A model generated the notes under the pieces. It did no database searches, was not told the DNA's origin, and was given only the letters and a program-made list of their open reading frames with translations. This document shows, piece after piece, positions 1-12,440 of a DNA stretch of 64,000 bases; position 1 is the stretch's first letter, and each line of letters opens with the position of its first letter. Source of the stretch: Sclerodactyla briareus (Eukaryota > Echinodermata > Holothuroidea > Dendrochirotida > Sclerodactylidae); NCBI GenBank assembly GCA_026419785.1, contig JAODTK010003754.1, forward strand, positions 310,001-374,000, given 5' to 3'. Both the position numbers and the translations under genes were made by a program.

Positions 1-1005
1 TTTCCGATGAGCCTTCATTCTCTTGACTAGAGCTCTCGATTTGGAACGCTTCCAGAGGCTGTCCATGATACCTCAGTATCAGCTCCTTCAAGGAGAAACT
101 GCACAGGAAAAACTCATTTATTCAGTCTTATCGTTGTCTGTTCAGTCAGTCACTTGATTTGTTGTAAATCGGTCGGGGGCCGTGCAAAAGCGCTATTAGG
201 CTCACTTCAATATGATTATTATCATTATTAATTCGGGAATGTCTCTCTAAAGCACCGTAGATCGGACCGAACATCATTTTTTTCTGTATCAATAATTTGG
301 CTGAACATATTTCAGAATGCATCGGTATTTCACACATCATCACATAGTAGCTACGATATTATTAAACATTTATATAGAAAGTAACGACAAAGGGCAGTGT
401 ATTTTCGAAGATTTGAATCTAATACACACATTATATTGTGTTAGATGAGACTTCGGATAACTTTAATTTGTAACACTCTAAGGCCTAAGACTTATCAGAA
501 ACCGGCCAATCCCTACATCTTTCCACAGATATATTATTAGAGATTTGAATGCGCGGTGAATGTTGGGAAATGCCCTAAAAATCGAGGCCTATGTAGCAAT
601 TACCACTGACTGTGTACGTTAGGCAACGACAGGCCAATTCTATCATCGTAATTTCAGGAAACTCGTGGTAAATAGGAAATACTTCTGCTTGAAAAATATG
701 GCAAAAGATACCTAACCTAAAAAAATACGAGACTAAGCTTTCGGACGGCAAAAATTCGGAGTAAAATTATGTGTAATCGGCAACAACTAGTTGTGTGATA
801 TGGGCCTACATACCAGTACAGGCGTATGTTCAATTGCCTGACTGTGCTACGCTTACTACGAACTCCTTGCATTATTCGAACAGGGCGGTGCCTAGCTGCG
901 CAGCCAACTGCAGAAACACAACACCTGGTACGGAATGCGGTGTTGAGTCAGGACAAGGCCCCCCAAGCTGTTGCAAAATAGCGGGCTGTTTACTACATCA
1001 TGTAA
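1..1005 (+). mobile_element. LINE 3' end (C-terminal remnant plus 3' UTR), copy 1
   Basis: The first ~170 bases read, across frame breaks, like the C-terminal tail of a CR1/L2-type LINE reverse transcriptase: an RSF-type motif, then a WNxLP-like stretch, then a SxxSFKEEL-like stretch. A TTGTAAA...GCGCT tail follows, which is common at the 3' ends of this LINE group. The whole 1 kb is repeated in the same order at about 51350-52372, and part of it at 35060-35330. The element is cut off by the left edge of the window. The clade is inferred from the tail alone. No intact frame remains. Confidence 0.55.
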
Positions 1006-1821
1006 TATGATATGTGATGGATAGATAAATGCGGTTGATATTAATTATTTCCTCAGAGAACATTGATTACCTGAGACTCTAGTGTGTTTTTGTATATGTG
1101 TAATGTATGGTTATGATAGGCTAAGGATATAACGCCTTGGCCCTTTGTTTGTTTGTTTTTTTCAAGGGAAATGACCATTACCCTTTTAGGCATATTCAGT
1201 GAACATTCGAGAAAAATAAAAATGACTTTTTGCTATGAAAAAAGATTTTCCGGAAGGACCAGCAAATTATCAATAAGACTTGCTGATAGAAAATTCAAGA
1301 TTATTATTTTAACCTCTACTTAGTCCCATCTTTTACATCTATTATGCAAATCAATAGTACCAGACTTGACCTAATTCGACCATAGTTATTTCCCAACTGT
1401 ATAATTCATGCAGTGAAATGTCCACCATATTGGTCTAGTAGTGATTATAGTCACTGTACCACTCAACCAAGCTCATCTATTTCTTTACTATGTTAACATG
1501 CATGTCTCTGTATATCTTACTTATATCTCATCTCTGAGTGAGATGTGAAAATGCCGTATCAAAAATCACAACAGTTATAGTTTTATTCGCTTTTTCTGTA
1601 TATACTATATACTCCAGAAGTGGCGTGTATTTATTATCTACAATCAACTTGATATAGATCGGATCATGCTGAAAAAGGAGTCATTCCTGTTTTTAGTGTT
1701 TTCTAGAGGTTTCCCCAGCACTGCCCCCAAAGTTCCTTAACATTGCAGCGAGATGCCTCCATAGTTGGTGAGAGGTAAGTTAAAGATGAATTGCCGTCAA
1801 TTAAATAAATCCTGTAAACAT
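1006..1821. other. No feature seen (AT-rich non-coding)
   Basis: AT-rich sequence with no convincing frame, repeat family or RNA gene. It lies between the LINE tail and the orphan satellite monomer. Confidence 0.4.
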
Positions 1822-1895
1822 TATGATATGTCCATGAAATATCATTGTGTTAGTATGACGGGTGCGCCAGCGTGACCCTCGTAGAGTTCTGGAGC
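1822..1895 (+). repeat. Orphan monomer of the 102-bp satellite
   Basis: This stretch carries the satellite signature found in the array at 4127-5498: a TGTCCATGA start, a TTAGTATGA step, then GGTGCGCCAGCGTGACCCTC and GTAGAGTTCTG. It is a single partial unit, in the same orientation, 2.2 kb upstream of the array. The flanking sequence does not match the array, so this looks like a dispersed copy rather than an array edge. Confidence 0.75.
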
Positions 1896-4126
1896 CAGCA
1901 GTTTTAGATCAACTGAAACCAATCGAATGGTATATTTCACGTATTTTTTCCATCTAAATGAAATTGATATAATGATGAGGTAGAAAAATATCGCTTCAAA
2001 TTTTCATATAACCCCCCATTACGTTATTTTGTCGTGACCTCATGCAAATTCGCCTTCGCTTGCTCGCTGGACGCTAGCAGACGACAATCCATTCTTCCAT
2101 CCATCAACAGTTATGACTGATCAATGAGTGAGAGAATGCAGCAAGTAGAGTCCTAACTAAGAAGTGCTTGAGACAGTTACAGTCTTCACAGCAACATGCT
2201 TGACGCACTCTGCTCCAATTTTGATAGATCAATGTTGGGGATTTGTTTTTTTTGTTCTTGTTTTTGCATGTTGTAGTCTATACTTCCCTACTAAATATAG
2301 ACATTTAATTCAGGGTGATTATGCACTATACAAAGCCAACAGCGCGTCATTAAAAAAACAAGCATTTGTTTGATCTCGAAGTCCAGGACAGCCTATGATT
2401 TTGTACAGTGGCAGGCGAGCATTTCAACAAAGAACCTACTTCAAAAATCTCATCAGGCCTGTCCCACTGAGATAATCCCCACCCAGCTAATTTAGTCTTA
2501 AAATGACCTGACCAAAGGAATGAAATTAAAAATATATAGCATCATTATTCACATGAGTGACTCTTGCCTGTGCACTATAGAATGTATGGTTTTCACTAGA
2601 TGTTGACTCCCAAAATTCCCAAGACTAAAAAAAAATTGTTGCAGCCAATAAACTTACTGAAACACAATCAATTGCTAAATCTTCACCTTTACTTTCGAAT
2701 GATTTAGCCTTTTAGTTAAATTCGCAGATGACAATTGGGTACAGCATCTAGGTCTGTACCCTTGCTGGTCCCCGGAAAGGTTTGATCCTCTGCTCGGCAA
2801 GTATACCGTTTGAAAAAAAAATCAGGCTCTGCTGGTGGGCAAGATGGGTGTGCCTGAAAGAACTAGACCTCCAGAAGGAAGGCCAAAGACTGAATGATCC
2901 TGAAACCCCCCCCCCCAAAACATAGACCCCAAAAAAGAAGTCTAAAGACAGAAAGATCCTCAAAGCAGCAGCCGAACCATGGATTGGCCCTATGGATGGC
3001 CAGAGTTCCTGCAGCACCCGATGCCTGGCACTATACCTCACTTCCCGGCACATGCATGACCATCAACAGCATATTTGGCCCGTTAATTTTCCCTGTTCCA
3101 CAACTTCCATTTTATTTCTGCCTGAGGTTTTAGAATGCACCTCGTCAGCAATTCATTCGCTGTTGCCTCAAAGTTTTCGTTTTGCAGTTTTCGTTGAGGC
3201 CTTCCTCTTAGGCTCATGCACTCGTGGGAGTAGACTAGGATTAGCTGGGAATTTCATCGGTTTGCTACCACACTACTTATTGGCGGGGTATTAATCTCCA
3301 GTTTATATCAAATGGTATATGCAATTTTTCTCTGCTATTGGTCAATCACTCTAGGTCTAGATTCCACTGACTTGAATATGGGTCTGTGCTAGGTAATAAG
3401 GCTACCTTAGTTGCAAAAGGAGTGGTCATGTCATCTCATACACTAAAATTGTCGAGTATGCCCATGTAGTTCTTCGCATCGGGCCAGACAACGCAAGCTA
3501 CGTAGGCCTAACGCTAACAACTGCTCGCGAGTTGCAGTACAGTACCAGAAACTTGATGGCTGAACTGTTCATCCCTAGCGGAGTGTTAATAGAACACCAT
3601 TTTACCAGGTCATGCATCACTTATCGGTGTGCCTCCTTTTCGGGAGGGGGGGGGGGGGGTTTTCAAGTCTTTGTAACTAATACCAGATTGGATGTTTTCA
3701 TCGCTTGTATGTCTTGTCATGAATAGAGAGTGACATCGCAGTATAGTGGAAAACTGAAATGTTAGATTTCCTCGAATGAAACCTCAATAGACCAGCTGTG
3801 CTATAAGTTGGTCAACTAGCCAATTCTATGTAATTTATTGTATTTGTATTAGCTCCTTAACAAGATCACTCATGAACCATATAGTGTCGTTGTTCGGAAA
3901 GAGGGAGCAGTATGTAAGCTTAATTGAAACTGCTAGATTCCAATGAAAATCTACTAATTAATTAAACCAAGTCATGAGAGGGGTCGAGGGATTGCCTTGG
4001 TGTAGCTTATATTCGAGATTGTATCTATGAAGGATAAAATGAAGTGATTCGGTTATGTTGAAAGGATGGATGACAGTAACGGGGTCAAGAAGTCCAGAGT
4101 TAGGCCTTAGAAGACTTGGATTTTGT
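1896..4126. other. Non-coding stretch with C and G homopolymers
   Basis: I see no recognisable gene here. A C tract at about 2907-2917 and a G tract at about 3645-3658 break otherwise mixed sequence. The overlapping short open frames at 2748-3294 have no motif that I recognise, and they lie on both strands of the same segment. Confidence 0.4.
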
Positions 4127-5498
4127 CATATGCCCATGACGAAATCAGTATGTTGGTATGGGGGGTGCACCAGCGTGGCCCTCATCGTAGGATTCTTATA
4201 GCACACGGGTATGATTATGACAAGCAGGACCATTAATAATATATGCCAAGACAAAAATCAGAGTGTTGGTATGAGGGGTGCGCTACCGTCACCCTCATAG
4301 AATTTGACAGTACAAGGGTATGGCAGCAGAACATGAACTATTATATGCCCATGACAGAATCAGTTGTTGGTATGAGGGGTGCGCTAGCGTGTCCCTCGTA
4401 GGTTTTTGACAGTACAAGGGGTTATAAAAAGCACACCATTAAAACTTATCTGCCCATGACAAATCAGTCTGTTGGTATGAGAGGTGCGCCAGTGTGACCT
4501 TGTAGGATTCTTACAGAAAAAGGGTATGGCATCAAATCATTACCTATTATATGACATAGGCCCATGACATATCAGTCTGTTGGTATTGAGGGGTGCGCCA
4601 GCATGACCCTGGAAGGATTCTGACAGTACAAGGGTACGGCAGCAGGACATTATTATATGGTCATGACAAAATCCCTGTTGGTATGAGGGTTGCGCCAGCG
4701 TGACACTTGTAGGAATCCGACAGTACAAGGGTATGGCAGCAAAACAAACCATTATCTGCCTATGAGAAAATCAGTCTGCTAGTATGAGGGGTGCGCCAGC
4801 GTGACCCTCGTAGGATTCTGACAGTACAAGGGTATGGCAGCAGAACATGAACTATTATATGCCCATGACATATCAGTCTGTTGGTATGAGGGTTGCGCCA
4901 GCGTGACCCTCGTAGAGTTCTGACAGTACGAAGGTGTGATAGCAGAACATTATTACATGCCCATGACAAAATCAGTCGGTTGGTATGAGGGTTGCGCCAG
5001 CGTGACCCTCGTAGGATTCTGACAGTACATGGGTATGACAGCAAAACATCATTATATGGCCATGACAAAAATCTGTCTGTCGGTATGAGGGATTGTGTCA
5101 GCGTGACCCTGTAGGATTCCGACAGTACAAGGGTATTGGAGCAAAACAAACTATTATATGCCCATGACAAATCAGTCTGTTGGTATGAGGGGTGCGCCAG
5201 CGTGACCCTCGTAGGATTCTGACAGTACAAGGGTATGGCAGCAGAACATGAACTATTATATGCCCATGACAAATCAGTCTGTTGGTATGAGGGGTGCGCC
5301 AGCGTGACCCTTGTAGGTTTCCGACATTACAAGGGTCTTACTCAAAACAAACTATTATATGCCCATGACAAATCAGTCTGTTGGTATGAGAGGTGCGCTA
5401 GCGGGACCCTCGTAGGATTTTGACAGTACAAGGGTTATGGCAGCAGAACATGAACTATTATATGCCCATGACAAATCAGTCTGTTTGTATGAGGGGTG
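4127..5498 (+). repeat. Satellite array, about 13 units of ~102 bp
   Basis: The array repeats TATGCCCATGACAAATCAG, then TTGGTATGAGGGGTGCGCC, then AGCGTGACCCTCGTAGGATT, then a CAGTACAAGGGTATGGCAG block. The GTATGAG-type step recurs near 4154, 4270, 4368, 4471, 4580, 4676, 4780, 4881, 4980, 5079, 5181, 5282, 5381 and 5484, a mean spacing of about 102 bases. Units differ by substitutions and small indels, and the last unit breaks off at GAGGGGTG. The 170-residue minus-strand open frame at 4760-5272 is a translation of this periodicity and shows a repeated peptide. It is not a gene. Confidence 0.93.
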
Positions 5499-5835
5499 AG
5501 AGCTGGGAGAAAAGGAGTGCAGAGCTTCTCTCGGCTGTTGGTCAGTATCACCGGGTGTATATTACTATGTCTACTACACTCTAATGATATGTCCACTACA
5601 CTCTAAAACAGTGTCGAGGAATTGAACAGAAAACTATTTTTACTTCACCTTTGAAAACCCATTCGAATTTTATTTACGGTGTCAAATTGGAAACGCCCGC
5701 TTTCTAAACATAATCAAACGTTCCCGACGTGTCTAACATACAACGCACAGTGGTCGAATTTATTCGGTTTTGCTAAACTTATATTATTCTGTATTGGACG
5801 GTGCTGTATTGCTGAACATTTTTCGTCCTGATAGT
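5499..5835 (+). repeat. Dispersed repeat, left part of a deleted relative of the 9.2-kb unit
   Basis: The stretch from GGTCAGTATCA through TGTCGAGGAATTGAACA, TTTTACTTCACCT and GGAAACGCCCGC to ACGTGTC aligns in order with 12880-13110 and with 22060-22290 in the two 9.2-kb units. It begins exactly where the satellite array stops. Together with 6470-7000 it forms a version of the unit that lacks about 2.4 kb of the interior. Confidence 0.7.
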
Positions 5836-6469
5836 GCCGGAAGGCGAAACAGTGTTCATAATAATTCCCATTCTTGAGTACTGCTTCAAGAGATCAGATC
5901 ATTGGTGTCCCAAGAGTTATTCTATTCGCAGAGTCTAACTGTCACCTATAGTTCTCTGTATCTTCCCGTACCTCATTACCGCTGGCGAAACTGAGGTGCT
6001 AAGGAGTGGGGAGGGGCGAGGGGATAGGTGCACTACTTCCTGGGCCAGAGCGGATAGAAAAAAACTGCTAGCGCGAGCACACACCCTGTAGCGACCACAC
6101 TAGTCTCACATTCTATATTCACTGTTTTTGCATTTGCCACCCCATGTCCCACTAACGTTAATTGGCGCCCTGGCGAGTAGAGTCATGTGGTCCCCCGCTC
6201 TCACATCCTTTTGGGTGCCACAGGTGCAGATAGACTGAAACAATAGTGTGCGGAGTGTGCGGAGTGTGCGGATTCTGTTCATTGAATTTTTTAGAGGGTC
6301 TGCTCTGAAATATTGTCCAGAAATTACAGCAAGAGTTCAGTTTAGGAGTCACACCAAACTACATTACGACCAAGTTGTTTCACTTTAGACGTTATAGGGT
6401 TCAGCAAATGTGTATTTGCGCCATGTGATTATTGCTAATTACTGCATCGACAAGAACAAGTCACCCAGG
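5836..6469. other. Non-coding, with a three-copy 9-bp repeat
   Basis: GTGTGCGGA is repeated three times without change at 6246-6272. I see nothing else recognisable. Confidence 0.5.
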
Positions 6470-7000
6470 AATACTGTCTATTCAGCTGAGTTAGTCCCTG
6501 TGTCCCGCCCAGTGTTACTCCCAATTTTAATGCCTATTCCTGCAGTTGGAGGTTCGTCATACTTTGCACATATTGAGCCTCTCTAGCCACTAGAGAAACG
6601 AAATAAAGGTAACACTTGAGATGGATGTGGCCGAGCGAAGCAAGTTCGTTCGGTGACCTCTTCACGTGGTTTCACAGGGGCAGTAGGACTTGCACTTTTG
6701 ATCCTTCATCTTAGAGACACTAGAAAGTATATATGTGCGGTTATGGGATTAATGTGAAATCTGTATCAGAAGTTGAGCGGCTCATAACGAGTCGGGGGTC
6801 ACCCCCCCCCCCCTCCCACCCTGCACCCACCACAACGCCAACCGATCTGCTCATGAATTTGTCATTAGTTACTGAGTACGCATTTAATATTCTTCTAATA
6901 TCATATTTAATTACCGAAAGGCTCTAACTTTTCGAGCAATCAAAATAATATGTACAACACGGCATGTAAAGCTTCATTGTGACTTTCTGGTGATGATGAT
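6470..7000 (+). repeat. Dispersed repeat, right part of a deleted relative of the 9.2-kb unit
   Basis: The blocks GGAGGTTCGTCATA, GATGTGGCCGAGCGAAGCAAG, GTGACCTCTTCACGTGGTTTC and CAATCAAAATAATATGT occur in the same order at 16290-16800 and 25510-26040 inside the 9.2-kb units. A C tract lies at 6803-6815. Confidence 0.7.
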
Positions 7001-7959
7001 AGGCGACATCTATATGCACTCCCTGATCGTCGGTAGAGGAAAAAATCACTTCAGAAAAGTTTGCTATTTTGAGTCTCATTCAAACCCTTTCTGTTTCGTT
7101 TTTTTGTTTTTGCTGTGAATAAGGATCATCATGGATGAAGCAGTCTATCACTTGACACCATATAGAATATGGTGTCCACTAAGTATTGAAGGTGCTGAGA
7201 CTTTCATCGCGTTGAAACCTGTCTTGAACCAGCCCTTGTCAGGTGCATATATATTTCTCAGTCCAACGGCTATCGATCGCTGTATACAGTAATCCGCAGT
7301 TCACCAACGCTAGCCACGTATATATAACTATTCAAGAACAGCAGTGATGGTCTGATAAAGTGTAGCAGATTATCTGCCAGTGACAACATTTTGCAAATTT
7401 TAAAATCAGAGGGGTGTTATCTATGCTCCAACTTGGGCCTTGTTCACTGCACGCGAACTGACGAACATGGCTCTAGCTGGCGGCTTTTGTTGTTGTTGTT
7501 GTTGTTTGTGTGTACGACTTAAGAGAAGGGAGAAGCCCTGGAAGGCCTGAATATGGCTGAGCGCTGTCTGTGAAACCCTTCGATGTCGGTGGATTGCACT
7601 GCATGAGTGCATCCAAAGATGAAGATAGTACGGGCAGGCTCATGTCCAAGCGACATGCGTCGCGAACGTGCAGAGCGTGAGGATGACTTCAGGCACAGGG
7701 TTGTTTGATCTCTGTCATATTGTTGTTATTATCACATGGGCATCAATTACCATGCAATTTAAAAGCCGTTGTTTGACTGAATACATTTTCCGGCAAGTTC
7801 AAATAGATCCAGATGCAACCAGACGATACACTCTGAAAACTGTTGGGTACCAAATACCACCTGGCAATTTGTGGTAACCCACGTTCTGTGTAATATTTCA
7901 CCAATTTTGAGTAAATGTTTACCTGGGCTGGGTTGTTTACTGAGTATAGTCTATCGATT
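7001..7959. other. Non-coding, with a perfect hairpin and a TTG run
   Basis: GACACCATAT at 7154-7163 and ATATGGTGTC at 7167-7176 form a perfect 10-bp stem with a three-base loop. A short (TTG)n run lies at about 7487-7506. CCAAGCGACATGCGTCGC near 7645 recurs as CCAAGCGACAAGCGTCGC near 8213. No gene is recognised. Confidence 0.5.
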
Positions 7960-8724
7960 GCTAGGATTTCTCAAAATTAAGTTTAAATAATCCGACAAGG
8001 CAGTGAAAATTATGATATACAATATGAGCAAATAAAACTTTCTGGAAAGTCCTGATTACAAAAGCAAAAGCAGCAACGATTCAAAGCGCTGAGCAACAAA
8101 CTAAATGTGAAAGGATCCGCGGATCCACAAGAGAAAAAGCACTGAGAGAGATGAGACTCGAGCGAGAGTTTAAACCTAGAGATAGAATGAAGGAAAAGTA
8201 CGGGATCAAGGCCAAGCGACAAGCGTCGCATAAGTGCATTTCACCTGTAGCAAGGAGAGTGATTTTTGGCACGAAGACCTTCAATCGCAGGAGAAATTTT
8301 CTACAGACTGAATACTCCTTTCCACCGAGTATAAATTATGAAGGTAGATTCATATCTACAAGTGCACGTAGGCCCCCAATTTTTTGGTGCCCGGGTCTTT
8401 GTACTAGACTACGTTCAGAGGTGAGACTGGTTTTGCTAAAAGAACAATGGTCATTTGAATATGACTTGCCTTTGGATACCCTTCATTCACTACAGACCGA
8501 AAGTCATCTTGTGAACAATGCCGTGAGTGTTTGATTTCATATAGTTCAATTATTTGGGAATAAATTGACACTCTGCTACTGCTTAAGAGTTTCTTGGGGC
8601 TAGGAGAAATGTTAAAGGGGCATTCTCGTAGCGACTGGCGAATGGGCAACATCGCTTAATGTATGAAGTCACGGCGCGGTTAATCGGAACCACTAGACGA
8701 CGATGCCTTGACGAGCTCAGGGAC
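7960..8724 (+). repeat. Direct duplication, first copy
   Basis: The segment begins with a GGATTTCTCAAAATTA block (matched near 9040) and ends with ATAAATTGACAC, GAGAAATGTTAAAGGGGC and GACGATGCCTTGACGAGCTC blocks (matched at 9386-9553). The second copy lies about 0.83-1.06 kb downstream and is shorter in the middle. A 14-bp perfect palindrome, GGATCCGCGGATCC, lies at 8113-8126. The short open frames here have no family I can name. Confidence 0.75.
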
Positions 8725-9021
8725 TCGAGTGCGCAATCGGTTTTGCAAAATCCACTTCATGACGTCACTGGATGACCGCGGGATCCTCTGTTATATGACG
8801 TCGATGGAAACATATACTTTCAACAAACCCCGGAACAAGAACTATATCAAACTCACACTCAAGGCATTGAAGCTATGACGTACGTACATCCAATTCTAGA
8901 GCTATATCTACTTTTGTCTTCCAGTAATATCGTGGAACGAAAATGCAATGTTTACTGATTAAGTCTATACCGGTCGGCCCTTCGGCTGCGCCCCCCCCCC
9001 CCCCCCCCCTCCGGGACGTCA

Positions 9022-9553
9022 TCGATTCCTCGGATTTCTCCAAATTAGGTTTGAATGATTTGGCATGGCCTTTAAAAATAATGACATATAATACGAGCAG
9101 AATCCATATATGCGAAAATATATTAACATGCTCTAAACCGTAAAAATGTTATGTTGAGTTCTTGGAATTGATTGGAATTTAAACGTATTTCTCAAAGTGG
9201 AGGCAAATAAGCGACTAATATCCTGCGAGGATGCCTCTTTTTCACTTTCTCTCAGAAAAAGTATTATTCAATATTCTTAATTGAGAAAATGATTGCTATC
9301 TACCCGAGAGTTAGAAACGCAATCGACCTACTCAGAATCGTAAAGAACAGAAATTGATGATCGACGAGTTACAGCCCCCCCAAAATATTTGGTAATAAAT
9401 TGACACCCTGTAAGAGTTTAGTTCGAATCTAGGAGAAATGTTAAAGGGGCATTCTCGTGACGACTGGCGAATGGGCAACAGCGATGAATGTATGTAGTCA
9501 CGACACGGTAAATCAGAACCACAAGACGACGATGCCTTTTTGAGCTCTGGGAC
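9022..9553 (+). repeat. Direct duplication, second copy
   Basis: This is collinear with 7960-8724 but internally shorter. The best-conserved part, 9386-9553, matches 8556-8724 over about 168 bases with scattered changes. A C tract at about 8991-9009 lies just upstream. Confidence 0.75.
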
Positions 9554-9727
9554 TACTCCAAATTAACCGTTTTTCAAATAAATTTCTCTTTACATGTTTT
9601 CCCTTCTTCTATAGGTGTTCCTATCAATAGGCTAATCGAAATTAGAGATAGATCCCCTTTCTCCAAAAGTGCAAGAATCGTCGAGAGTCATTTTCATTTC
9701 CATTTTTTCATTTATTTCTTCCAGTCT

Positions 9728-9747
9728 AAATATATATATATATATAG

Positions 9748-9779
<32 letters not shown>

Positions 9780-9804
9780 TATTATATATATATATATATA
9801 TATA

Positions 9805-9852
<48 letters not shown>

Positions 9853-9903
9853 ATATATATATATTATTATATATAATATATATATATATATTATATATAT
9901 AAA
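9728..9903. repeat. AT dinucleotide microsatellite
   Basis: About 175 bases of nearly pure (TA)n with a few ATTAT interruptions. Confidence 0.97.
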
Positions 9904-10214
9904 GCGGACATCAAAATTTATACATATACGAAGGAGCAAGATAAATAATGTTAATATGTTAGTAAAAAGCATTAAGATATTATAATACAAAGTTCAAAAT
10001 GTACTCTATAAGTAGATTATCCATGGTACCATTCTGTATATAGGGGGCAGCACGATAGATAAAACTGTTCCTATATACTTTACCGCTGTATTTCGGCGTT
10101 ATCGACTTATTTCTCAGATTTACCTCGTAATTCCTGCAGCATGATTCCGGCTCCTATGCAAAGAATGTTTTTCATTGTTTAGGTATGCTATTGCACATGA
10201 TATTTACAGTATCA
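9904..10214. other. No feature seen
   Basis: AT-rich non-coding DNA between the microsatellite and the start of the first 9.2-kb unit. Confidence 0.4.
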
Positions 10215-10439
10215 ACTAGAAAAATATAATCTATGTTAAAAATTCTAGAACAATAGTTAAAACCTTATAATCGCTTCCGTAATCTTTTCCGGCTTTCAAC
10301 TAATATAATGGTACCACCAACACTGAGACGGCGTAAATAAGGTGTGGTAAGATATTGGCATTAAATACTCTTTCTTGCGTACCGCAACTGAAAAATGTAA
10401 CTATTTATATAACGTAAGACGATGAAGTACACAGGCGCC

Positions 10440-11220
10440 TCAGAATTATGCTGATATAAGCTGTAAAACATAATTTATCATCAACACATACACCAAGGTA
10501 AACAGTCTGTTGACTTTGTTCGACCTCAGAATCTTTAATTGAGATTTTAGTCTGCTCCGATGAGACGAGACCCTTGTGCTTAATATAATATTCTCAAACA
10601 CCATTTCCTTTGATTTCTTCGCATTAAGACTAGATTTTACCATCGCATAGATCGATAATACCTGACACATCACTGATATACTAGCTTGAACCTCTTGATG
10701 CGTACGCTTAGATATATTGCACACAATAGCAGTGTCGTCTGCATATTTCACCACAGCAACATTTAGATGTTGATTGTATCTCATTAGTATAAATTGTGAA
10801 GAGAAGTGAGGACAAAGGTCCACCTTGAGAAACCCCGACATTTACAGCAGATTTGTTTCCTCTTTTTTTTTTTTATTGTCTTCTTTCTTCTCACCCCCCC
10901 CCCCTGTCAGACCTTCTGCATATTTGACGGTCTGGACCAACCTTCACAAAATAGATAACCAGTGTATTAGCCATGGGGGGGCATCTTGAAAACCCTGCGA
11001 TAGCGTGAATAGGTTCGGTTTGGAAGATGTATTTAAATGCACTGGAAAAAGTCAAGGAAGAGTACCTTAGATATAGTTGGAAGATACAAAACCCTATCGC
11101 CGCATGTTATCAGCGAGTAACTCAGCTAGATCAAGGCATACACCGAACGTCCTTCCATTCACCCGAACAATACATGCATGATTCTAGCCAAGGATTGGAA
11201 AAACTGATGAATATATAGCC
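10440..11220 (-). pseudogene. LINE reverse transcriptase fragment (minus strand), copy 1
   Basis: Reading the minus strand from the higher coordinate, I see a frameshifted GVxQGGPLS-type motif and an LLFTIYTN-type stretch near 10785-10850, then KYADDTAIV with the catalytic YADD at 10734-10745, then an SLNAKKSKEMVFE stretch and a YLGV-like step with VDDKL near 10455-10500. This is the palm-to-thumb part of a non-LTR retrotransposon RT, an enzyme that copies element RNA into DNA at the target site. The longest open piece is 131 codons (10446-10841). The upstream part to about 11220 is assigned only because copy 2 reads like RT palm sequence there. It is broken by frameshifts and has no start. 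Confidence 0.8.
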
Positions 11221-11849
11221 CAGCCGTTAAAATAATCAAAACAGCATCGAAGAGCTGGCAACAAGAATTTGTCTGAGAGTAACAATGTCGAGTAAGTTGA
11301 TTAATTGATACAGTACTAAAAATTTACTTTAGTTTTAGCACATTCCATTTATTACTGTTTTTGTCAGAACATAGTGTATACTATCTGGACTATAGTAACG
11401 GTTTCCTTACAGCTCGGCTCTATATTCACAGCCGATTCGGCAGTTATACATGCAAAACGCAATTCTGAGTACGTTATGCGTCCGTCGTCTTCGTCTTTTC
11501 CGAGATTATAATTTTGTTAAGAAGGCATTTTGTTGGGTCTGGTGGAAATTAGTAAACAAGCGACGGCGTCGTTTCATGACATGTGACGTAAAACGCTTGA
11601 GTTCCATATTGATATGTCATTAAAACGTCCCGATATATCATGAGACGTATGTTGGCTGTATGTAGTGCAGTAAGAATCGTTCATTATTCGTTGCGATCGA
11701 TTATGTTGTTCAAGTGACTAAGGCTTAAACACGAAAACGAAATGAAATAAAACTCAGATTGTAGGGTGATTGGCTGACGCTCTTTCGTAGTGTGTATGTT
11801 CCAGGAAACATAATTCAAGATCAGCGGTAGGTTAGAATTCCGCAGGCGA

Positions 11850-12440
11850 CGCTGCCCATTATTCGCAGAGAATTGTGAGACGTAATGCCCTTCAACAATC
11901 GTGATATCATATCGCTGTAATCGTACGCGAACCCCCCTCCCAGGTCTTCCGTTGCCCCCCCCCAGGGTCTTCGATAGCGTTTTTGAGCATGTTAAGATGT
12001 CGTAGACGCCGATTTGGGCTCAAATGGTGCTAAATATGCGCTGCTTCGGTGCAACGATTCGCGAAATAAAGTCTCTGATCAGTGCAGGTTGGCTATACGA
12101 ATCGATTACGATCAGTCCAAACTCGATTGACCGGTTCACTAGTGTGTCTGAGAGGTCGTGCATGCGAGTACCCCACGATTCACATCACTTTCATCTAATA
12201 GTACACTCAGGCATTCAGTAGTATGATCGCCCGGCTTGAAACGAAACAACATGACTGGCCAAGTCGGCTAGTCTCTGCTGGTAAAAATAGCAATGTAGCA
12301 GGGAAGCTCTAGCATGCATGGTGACTTGAGTACAGGCATGCTTGAGCCTACTGGACGTTAGTATTCTGGTCTAAAAGTTTGAATAATCAGTCATTGGAAT
12401 CAGATGGTTTTGAAGCTCCCTTAATGAAATTGCAGGGGAG
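11850..12440 (+). repeat. Intra-unit direct repeat, left member (copy 1)
   Basis: Shares ordered blocks with 17790-18690: an ATTGAA/ATTCCGCAGG start, GCCCATTATTCG, CTTCAACAATCGTGATA, CAGGTCTT, GAGCATGTT.AGATGT, GTAGACGC, CGAATCGATTACGATCAG, GTACCCCACG, GCCTACTGGACGTTAGT and GGAATCAGA. The right member has an extra ~250 bases in the middle. The two lie about 5.95 kb apart in the same orientation, like aged LTRs or an older tandem duplication. Confidence 0.65.

Noticed and set aside
4760..5272. 170-codon minus-strand open frame with a repeated peptide
   Set aside because: It is one frame through the 102-bp satellite. The peptide period equals the satellite unit, and the unit indels break the frame elsewhere in the array.
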